This document shows positions 8,345-15,590 of a stretch of 15,590 bases of DNA, piece by piece. Both the position numbers and the translations under genes were made by a program. Numbering within the stretch: position 1 is the stretch's first letter; every line of letters starts with the position of its first letter. The stretch is from Smittium mucronatum (Eukaryota > Kickxellomycota > Harpellomycetes > Harpellales > Legeriomycetaceae). The stretch lies in NCBI GenBank assembly GCA_001953115.1, contig LSSL01001964.1, positions 2,751 through 18,340 on the forward strand. Reading direction: 5' to 3'. The notes under the pieces were generated by a model. That model saw nothing but the letters and a program-made list of their open reading frames with translations. It was not told the origin of the DNA and did no database searches.

Positions 8345-9920
8345 CATTAAAAATATTTATTGATAATCAAAATTCTGTATAATTTATCAACAGATATACC
8401 ATATTACTTTTTTTTAATTTTTTAAGAAAATTTTCATTTTTCGGTAATTTTATTTTTATAAAAGCTGATCAATTTATGCATTTATATCACCGCTTAAATC
8501 TAACAACAATATAAGTATAAGCTACTTTATTTTATTATAATTACCACTCATATCATAAAACCTCTCATTTAAATGTTCATATCAGAATTTTCATTCCAAT
8601 TGATATAAAGAATTGTTTTTATTAACAGTATATTGTGAATTGTTTCTAGGGGAAATTTATAAATTGTTTTATAACAAAAATCATACATAATTTTTACATT
8701 TAAAATGATATACTAAGATTCAACTATTATTTTTCATCTTAAATACTGCGTCAAATTTTTTCATGAGTACAATTTCTAGCTAAATTCATTTATAATTTTG
8801 AATTGCAATTAGCATAAACCGAAAAATAAACTAATGATAGATTATGCTTGAAAAAAATCATTAATATAATAATACTTGAATTCTTTAGTTTAAAGGGTAG
8901 ATCGAAGCATTTAAATTTGCTTATTTTCAAAAAAATCCTAGATAAATCAGCAATAATGACTCATAATTTGAATTTTTTATACCAGATGATTATATATTAT
9001 GATGGGATAAAAATTTCAAAACTAACGTTTCTTTTTTCCTTATATAAAACTTTATGAAATAACCATTCAGGAAAAAAAAAATTATTGTAAAAAAAAATTG
9101 TTTATTTTTTTAAAATAAGTAATAAACATCGTGTGTAGTATATCACTTGATTTTTTAAACTAAAAATTATTATTATTATTAACTGATTATAAAAATTTAA
9201 TTTTTTTTACCTGAAAATAATTATTTTTACTATGAATTAAATTTATTAGATCATCTAGCAACTAAACTTTATTTAGTGGTTTAAAAATATACTATATGAA
9301 GTAAATATATATTCTATTGTTTATAGTTTTTGCTCTTTTAAATTTTTTAATTATATTAGCGTTTTTTCTTTTAATGTGCTTAATGTTTCAAGTATTTTAA
9401 ATTGGTTTTTATTTCTTAATATTAGAATAAAATTTTAGAAAATGTCAATAATGGTTAAAAAAATGAACAAAAAAATAACTAGTTATGGCTTTTATGTTAT
9501 TTCCTCAATATCTAATATATAAATGTATTTTAAATTTTAATATTGATGTTTATTCCAAATTAAATTTTTTGGAAATCAAGATGGATATGAGACTATAATT
9601 TAAAGCCGCATTTAAAAACGAAAATTTTTATTAATTATATTTTTGATAAATAAGAATCTTGTTTTATTTTTAAACAAAAAAATATATTCATCTGAGAATT
9701 AATATTTAAAATTCCAAATTATCCGCAAGTTTGAGCATAAAATAAAATTAGATTTTAGCTACTTAGAAAAATGGTCATATTAGGATCTTTAGCTTTATCG
9801 TATAACGGCTAAATATTCTCAAAATGAGTATTGGATATTTATGGTTGCACATTATCTGTGTGTTTTTTTTAAGAAGCATTTATTTTACTCTGTATATTTT
9901 TTTATAAGTTGCTTTATGAC
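8345..9920. other. AT-rich intergenic region, nothing recognised
   Basis: Homopolymer A and T runs dominate. The frame at 8848-9057 begins at TTG and has the Lys/Ile/Asn/Phe composition of translated AT-rich noise. No RNA gene, repeat array or splice-linked coding segments were recognised. Confidence 0.6.
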
Positions 9921-9925
9921 ATATA

Positions 9926-9999
9926 AGTGAGAGAGAAAAAGATTGAAAAAAGGAATGAATGGGTGAAAAAAGATGCGAGTCAGTGTGAGTGAGTGGATC
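9926..9999 (+). repeat. Purine-rich low-complexity tract with GTGAGTGAGT repeats
   Basis: The strand is strongly purine-biased: A/G runs of the GAGAGA and GAAAAAAG kind pass into GTGTGAGTGAGTGG. Function unknown; it may be simple-sequence drift. Confidence 0.5.
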
Positions 10000-12142
10000 A
10001 GTGCTCTAATAATTCACCTATTATAAAAAGGGCTATTAAATATAATTTTCTATAATCCAATGCAAAGAAATTTTCAACTAAAAAAAATGTTGAATTTCCA
10101 TATTGTTTAATAGAGATTGATTTTATACACATCCAGAATTAAATTTTTGAGTTTTAAGGAAGTTAAAAAAATTCGAAAAGTAAATAATTAGTTGTATGAA
10201 GGTTTGGAGGATTACTTTATTGTTACTAGATACTGATGAGCATCATTTCATAATTTTTAATGGTGGGGTTCTTAGATTTTGGTCCAATAACTCTGAAAAA
10301 ACTTCGCCGATTACAGTTTTGTTGAAGCAGGGGTTTGCTATAGATGAAATCTATTTTAATGTGGATATCATGATGCAATTTTATTAAAAGTAACCGTTTT
10401 TACTGATAGTTTTCGGAATAGACATACTGTGACAAGATTATTTTTTAGTGCTATTTTAGTAAGTCTCTAGAATTAATATTATATTTAGATAATTATTTCC
10501 AAATATGGATTTTATTTATACAGATATCACTATTAATAATTTGATTTATTATTATCGGAGTTCAGATATTAATAATCGAAAAAAATCGGAAATGATTTAA
10601 ATAGCTTGTATATTTTTAATGGTAACTGATTAAAAGTGCTTTGATAATGGACTAGATTATAATTTTTTTATTAAATGTCTCATACTTTTCATATTTATCT
10701 ATCATTAGGTAAACTTGATTTTCATACTTATTATCACTTTTTTACTAAAAAAAATATTCATATTAAAAATACTGATGGGTCGAATAGCAATTTTTGGATG
10801 ATTTTCGGATATTAATCTTTTTATATAATTTTTTATTTACTAAATTGATGGTATGATATGAGATTATATTTTATATTTTTTAGAAATAAATTGCCCTTAC
10901 TTTCAAATCCATATGAATTCTAAAAGCACAATGGGAAATGCCAAACATTTTCTTGATTTTAATTTTCAGAAAAAGTAACTTTTTTAATTCGAAAAAGTGC
11001 AGAATAAAAAATTCTGAAAAAAATTCCCATATTTAAAATATTCCTTTGGAATTCCGAGTTATGCTATTTTAAGAAATAATAATACGTTTTTGTAACATTT
11101 AAAAATATAAAATAAGAAAAATTATTGTTTAATTATATTAAGCTCAAAGTTGTATTTCTGATTTAATCCCTTCTAATGATAGGTTTTGTGTAAAAAAAAA
11201 TAGAGTGGATTTTCATATGGCTTTTATACTTTTAAAAAAACTGACTTTATAACCGATTCGTTAAAAAAAAATATCTATCTAATTTCACTTGATATGACTC
11301 CATTGCCCATTTATAGTTCATCATATTCAGTATACATTATTTTTATAATGACTTATGAACCTGCCTATTGAAATAGTAAGGACCATCTTTTTTACATTCC
11401 TCTGACTAAAAAACTAATTTTACAATCTATTTTTGAGTTAATATATAATATAATTTATTCGCCAATAATCAAAAAATGAATTTATTTGATAGAAACTCAG
11501 CTAAAAAATAACACATTCTTATAGAATATTAAGTCAGATAGTAAAAGTCCATAAATTTATTCTGTTTATAAGGGGTTAGCAATGAATTAGTAATTAAAGC
11601 GTTACGCACATAAATTGACATACAACAATCTTGAAGCTATACAAACTATATGCAGATGATAATAAACAAATTCATTTGTAGAATAAGAAGAATAGCATTA
11701 AATAATCATTTTATATTTTAAAAGCTTATTTTCAAATATAAGAAAAACTCAGGATCAATAAAAATGCTTCAATATTTGCAATATAAATTGCCTCTTAAGA
11801 AAACCTAGCAGATTTAACTGGGTATATTAAAAATTATAGAAATTCGTTGGAAAATTTTGCCTATTCGATTTATTTATTTATTATGGTTTTCTATATCCAT
11901 TTCTAGATAGTTTAGATAAAGACTGGCCTTCTCTGGTTTTATTTAGCAAAAATAACAAAACTTTCTTACGAGAATTGAAATGTGAAATTTTATTTTCGAA
12001 TAACTGTTATTGATTCCTTTGTTTATTTAATATATTAATAAGTTTCTTTAACAAATAAAACATCCTCTTTAATGATCTACAAATATTTTTGAACTTTGAT
12101 TATAATTTATCTATTGGAAAGGTATCAGGAATTAAATTTCAA
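10000..12142. other. AT-rich intergenic region, nothing recognised
   Basis: Only scattered short open frames occur. The longest, 10196-10387 on the plus strand (63 codons), has a somewhat protein-like composition but lacks a recognised domain and is within the length expected by chance at this base composition. Confidence 0.55.
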
Positions 12143-12421
12143 TTAAAATATTTTTAAATCAAAATGAATGATAAATAAAATTATCGCTATTGACTTGATA
12201 CTAGTTTTACTTGCTAATTCTTTACGGATCAAAAATATAATTCGATTTACTAATCGGGGATATAAAATTTTCCATTCATTACTTATGAAAATCAGCTCAA
12301 TTTCAAAATCAACTTTCATATAATTTTCACATTGACTGAAGAATGAATGTAATTTGTGAACCTCAGATATGGAAAATGTCGAGAAAAAAGCTGAGGCAAC
12401 ATTCCATAAACCATGCAGCAT
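12143..12421 (-). CDS. Uncertain hypothetical ORF, 92 aa
   Basis: A minus-strand frame starting at ATG (12421) stays open for 92 codons, with about 17 more open codons upstream before a TGA. The first 60 residues include Trp, His, Cys and Pro and look more protein-like than the Lys/Ile-rich end. I recognise no motif, signal peptide or family, and no splice-linked partner exon is evident. My rough estimate is that a frame this long would occur by chance a fraction of a time in such a window, so it is borderline: a decayed exon, an orphan gene or noise. Confidence 0.2.
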   Translation of the reverse strand: MLHGLWNVASAFFSTFSISEVHKLHSFFSQCENYMKVDFEIELIFISNEWKILYPRLVNRIIFLIRKELASKTSIKSIAIILFIIHFDLKIF

Positions 12422-12449
12422 ATGATTTACTAAGATGAATTCGTATTTA

Positions 12450-13570
12450 AAATCTTTTGTTTTGATCAGTCATCCGAAAAATTAAATGGATCTATGGTTC
12501 CATAGCATAAATACACGTTTTTAAAAAATGAATGTGCCAAGGCTGATTTAGCTTCTTCGTCTTCATGAGTGCTAAGTACTCTGATTTGACAAATAACAGC
12601 AAATGTATTTGGAATTTTAAAGATTTAACAAATAGGATTTTTGCTTTTTAAGTGGAAGTTAAGTTAGTATAAATATTGGTCACGAAAATGGCATGAAATA
12701 ACCCACTGGCGACGAGTTAGTACGGAATAGTGGAATTTTAAGTGTGGTTTCTCCGAAATTCTTTACACCAGGATTTTTTTCGGAGCTTTTTCTTTTGAGC
12801 TCTATAATAATTGATTTAAAAAAAATGAGTTAGATTTATTGAAATGAAGTTCGGTTATCTTTATTGGAGTTTAATAAAATCAGTCCAATTACGATTGTTT
12901 TCTAAAATCGAAGATGTTTGTTGACATAATATTAGGTGTAATTTTTGCTAAACTGCCTCTGATAGTTTTATTAGTTGACGGAAAAGAACTGCATTCGATT
13001 TTCAATCAGCATCACAATTGCTAATTCCGTCGAGATAATTTGCCTGATTTCTTATTACTTAATAAAATATGAGAAGCAAATCTTTAGCGTCAAGTGGAAT
13101 TAATTACGCCATCGCCAATTGTCTTTACTTAATCTATTTAAATCATTTTAAAATAAATTTAGATTCCATTGGCTAGTTAATTTTACTGTCAAATATAATT
13201 ATTTATTTCTATCAAATCGAAGCTCACATTGTGCCCTTGACGTTTAGAACTTTCAGGGACCAGATTTTTACATAAAAAACTCTTATATGTGGAATAGGTG
13301 TGCCATGACTATTTTCATACTACCAGTTCGTCTACTTTTTCTATTTATCATTTTACATGATCAAATTTTTATTGGCAAATGAAATGTGAATATTTCTTAA
13401 AACTGATCATCAAAAAACTTTAATCTTAATTCTTTCTATTTATTGGAAAAAAATAAACGAAATGTCCAGTATATGAATTGGTAGCATACCAATGGTCCTG
13501 ACACCAGAGATGGTATGATTAGGAAATATTTGACCCTTTGAATTAAGATTTTTTTCTTAAAACTTTAATA
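12450..13570. other. Intergenic region with slightly GC-richer patches
   Basis: Patches near 12530-12600 and 12680-12790 are less A/T-dominated and could be old coding or repeat remnants, but no continuous frame is visible. One 8-bp perfect inverted repeat, CTCCGAAA (12751-12758) with TTTCGGAG (12778-12785), is followed by T-rich sequence. Confidence 0.45.
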
Positions 13571-13580
13571 CAGTCTAAAC

Positions 13581-13842
13581 GGGAGAATCTTTTCAAGACC
13601 AGACTATTTTTTACTGTATAAACCATTGTCTATATATTAATTTATTTCGGTATCTAGCCAGTAAAAATAGAAAAACATACTGGCTCTAATAAATTTTCAA
13701 CATTTTATCAATAGAAAACTAGCTTCTAAAATTCATATTTTGAATTACCCAATAACTTCATTTTTTATCGTAAATCCATATTTTCAAATTAAGTAAGCGG
13801 TAAAAATTTAGTAGGAAAGTGTCCACTCTCAAAGAGAATCTC
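13581..13842 (+). repeat. Diverged repeat, copy A
   Basis: Two blocks here recur later in the same order. Block 1 starts GGGAGAATCTTTT at 13581 and runs through TTTTTTACT and ACCATT. Block 2 (13731-13842) contains ATTTTGAATTACCCAA and TAGGAAAGTGTC. The counterparts are at 14592 and 14905. Copy A lacks the middle block found in copy B. It also has a hairpin, AGCCAGTA (13656-13663) with TACTGGCT (13678-13685), not kept in copy B. Confidence 0.55.
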
Positions 13843-14170
13843 CCAAATATCATGAGAGGAACATTTTTGATAGGCTTGATACTATATTTTTAACATCCAT
13901 AAAAGTTGTGAATAAATTTTAACCATCCAATGTTTCTTTCTACATTTTTGTCTATTGGATAATAACCTATTTTCCAGAAAATGACCCTTATAAAAAAACA
14001 CAGCTGAAATTTTTTATATGATCAATTGACTGAGTATTTTTACTATCTATAAAATAATATTACATAATTGACCAATAGGGGCTTTTGATAAATATAATGC
14101 ATCTTTTTTTTTAATTCGTGCAGATCTCCCTAGATACGAAAGATTAAGACTAATATTATTTTTATACTAT

Positions 14171-14288
14171 TTGATAAATCAATAAAATGATCCAATTGAA
14201 GTTGTAAAAATACACAGATAGGAGCAAGACTTAAATCAAGACCTGATATTGGCTAAGGGCTTCGTGAATATGAAATTTCTACTTTTAT
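14171..14288 (+). repeat. Diverged repeat, middle block copy C
   Basis: The block starts TTGATAAATCAATAAAATGA, passes CCAATTGAA, ATAGGAGCAAG and CCTGATATTGG, and ends AATTTCTACTTTTAT. It aligns collinearly with 14774-14880, the middle block of copy B. The copies share many short words but are clearly old. Confidence 0.5.
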
Positions 14289-14591
14289 ACCTTCATATAA
14301 ATAAAACTATGATGTAGTAAGAAAGCTTACTTTACAAAAATAATAAATAGATTTTAACAAAATTTCGGTCGATAACAATCTTTTTATCAACTCTTTCGCA
14401 GTCGGTGGACCATTTCGTGCTATTTTAATGACCAGTATTTTTTTCTGTTTCGATATCCTCACTGATAAATCAATGTATTATTGATCAAATTTTTGAAATT
14501 GGAGTATAGATTTGTATAAAATTAGCAAATCGGAGTACTTTTTTCACAATTAGATGAAAGAGTTAATTTAGATTCGGTCACTTGTTTGTAT

Positions 14592-15012
14592 GGGAGACTC
14601 TTCTAGTAACCAGGCTTTTTTTACTATCCGAACCATTGGTTACATAGTACTAATATTGCCACACAGTTAATGCAAAAAGAGAAAAACACTACCCTTTCAA
14701 GGTTGATGGGATAAAAACGTCTTTCGTTTTTTATTCGATGTTATCATTTAATAAAATAATATTTATGCGTTGTTGGATAAATCAGGAACCCTAACCAATT
14801 GGAATGATTAATAAATACCAATAGGAGTAAGGTAAAATTTTGTCCCGGAAAGGGTTTAACTAGTAAATTTCTATATTTTATTTAGGCAAAATTATTTTTT
14901 TGCAATTCCAATTTTGAACTGCCCAACATTTTATACATCAGAAATGTTGGTTTTCCAAATTATGATTACATTAAAGATTTAATAGGAAAGCGTCTTCATT
15001 CAAAGAAGGTAT
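14592..15012 (+). repeat. Diverged repeat, fullest copy B
   Basis: It contains block 1 (from 14592, GGGAGACTCTTCT), the middle block (14774-14880, matching 14171-14288) and block 2 (14905-15012, with ATTTTGAACTGCCCAA and TAGGAAAGCGTC). A perfect 9-bp hairpin, CCAACATTT (14923-14931) with AAATGTTGG (14942-14950), lies in block 2. No open frame spans it, so a non-coding dispersed repeat or a heavily decayed element is likelier than a gene. Confidence 0.55.
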
Positions 15013-15045
15013 CAGGACACTTCATACAATTTTTAAATCCAAATA

Positions 15046-15128
15046 TCATTTCACCAAATGATATTTCATTCAATTTACATTTCATCCAGGTTCCATTTCA
15101 CCCAATTCCATTTGCTCCAAAATTGATA
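15046..15128 (-). repeat. Array of five degenerate 14-17 nt units, CATTTCACCCAATT type
   Basis: Successive units read CATTTCACCAAATG, ATTTCATTCAATTTA, CATTTCATCCAGGTTC, CATTTCACCCAATTC and CATTTGCTCCAAAATT. They are the reverse complement of the unit repeated at 15271-15330, so the two arrays face each other across about 140 bp. Confidence 0.75.
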
Positions 15129-15270
15129 ATTAGCAGTGAAAATCTTTTTGGTTTAAAAATCATTAATATTATATTCCAAAACCTACACTAAATCGAAATT
15201 CTACAATAATAAGCTCAAACCCAGTTTTTCTCTCCACCAATTGGAAGTTATTGGATTATGTAAAAAGTAT

Positions 15271-15330
15271 ATTGGGTGAAATGTCAATTGGATGAAATGT
15301 AAATTGGGTGAAATAGAGTTGGATTAAATG
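15271..15330 (+). repeat. Array of four 16-nt units, AATTGGGTGAAATG type
   Basis: Units read ATTGGGTGAAATGTC, AATTGGATGAAATGTA, AATTGGGTGAAATAG and AGTTGGATTAAATG with a regular 15-16 nt period. The period is too short for CRISPR, and units are contiguous without spacers. The best interpretation is a terminal or subterminal transposon repeat. Confidence 0.75.
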
Positions 15331-15444
15331 TTGCGTAACCCTCAAAGAATATATCCCTTATTGTCAAATGTGAGATAAAATTATATGGTAATTATCAAAT
15401 AAATACACAATCATTTTTATGGTGTCAGGATATTTGACATATAT

Positions 15445-15590
15445 GACATTTCACCTAATTATTCAGCCTATTACAAGCTAAAATCAAAATATACTAACCC
15501 AGTAAAAATAGCTAATTTTTATAAAATATTCCATTTAAAAAAAGGTGCTTAATACTTAATTATTAGTGGTGATAAATTGGGTGAAATGTC
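15445..15590. repeat. 16-bp near-perfect inverted pair ending at the window edge
   Basis: GACATTTCACCTAATT (15445-15460) is the reverse complement, with one mismatch, of AATTGGGTGAAATGTC (15575-15590). The units are of the same type as the two arrays to the left. The right member ends exactly at the last base, so the repeat system probably continues outside. Confidence 0.7.

Noticed and set aside
8848..9057. Plus-strand 69-codon ORF
   Set aside because: It starts at TTG and is dominated by Lys, Ile, Leu, Asn and Phe, as expected from translated AT-rich noise.
10196..10387. Plus-strand 63-codon ORF with somewhat protein-like composition
   Set aside because: No motif, splice partner or context was found, and several ORFs this long are expected by chance in the window.
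15046..15330. CRISPR-like repeat array
   Set aside because: Units are 14-17 nt, contiguous without unique spacers and in two orientations, and the DNA is eukaryotic.

Overview
This is AT-rich eukaryotic nuclear DNA, roughly three quarters A+T by eye, and almost certainly fungal. The evidence is one intron-containing gene for a Zn(II)2Cys6 (Gal4-type) transcription factor, a family largely confined to fungi. The short GT-AG introns, low coding GC and very long empty intergenic stretches suit an early-diverging, AT-rich, gene-sparse lineage such as Harpellales (Smittium-like) or Entomophthorales. That placement is inference; the sequence does not name the organism.

Layout. Positions 1-1880 are a patchwork of GC-richer blocks (about 36-190, 1230-1510, 1655-1735, 1848-1880) set in AT-rich DNA. 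They include a minus-strand open frame running off the left edge, a coding-like relic (1240-1473), a cluster of three perfect-stem hairpins (1509-1624), two G10 tracts, and a piggyBac-like terminus abutting TTAA at 1875-1878. This looks like decayed mobile-element territory. Positions 1880-5529 hold no gene I can support. The one convincing gene lies at 5575-8326 (+). I reconstruct it as four exons (5575-5935, 6012-6395, 6525-6537, 6667-8326) encoding 805 residues. Exon 3 is a 13-nt microexon that restores the frame and completes a conserved helix of the fungal_trans regulatory domain. Positions 8350-13570 are again an AT-rich desert with chance-level ORFs, apart from one 92-codon minus-strand frame (12143-12421) of uncertain status.

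From about 13.58 kb to the right edge the window is repetitive. Diverged copies of several blocks lie at 13.58-13.84, 14.17-14.29 and 14.59-15.01 kb. They are followed by short arrays of a 14-17 nt motif (AATTGGGTGAAATG and its complement) in facing orientations, and by a 16-bp near-perfect inverted pair whose right member ends at the last base of the window. This resembles termini or subterminal repeats of a DNA transposon or MITE cluster continuing beyond the window.

The gene stands alone: there is no operon, no neighbouring enzyme genes and no recognisable cluster, so its regulatory target cannot be read from context. The most notable result is the microexon architecture; next are the right-hand repeat system and the GC-richer relics on the left.
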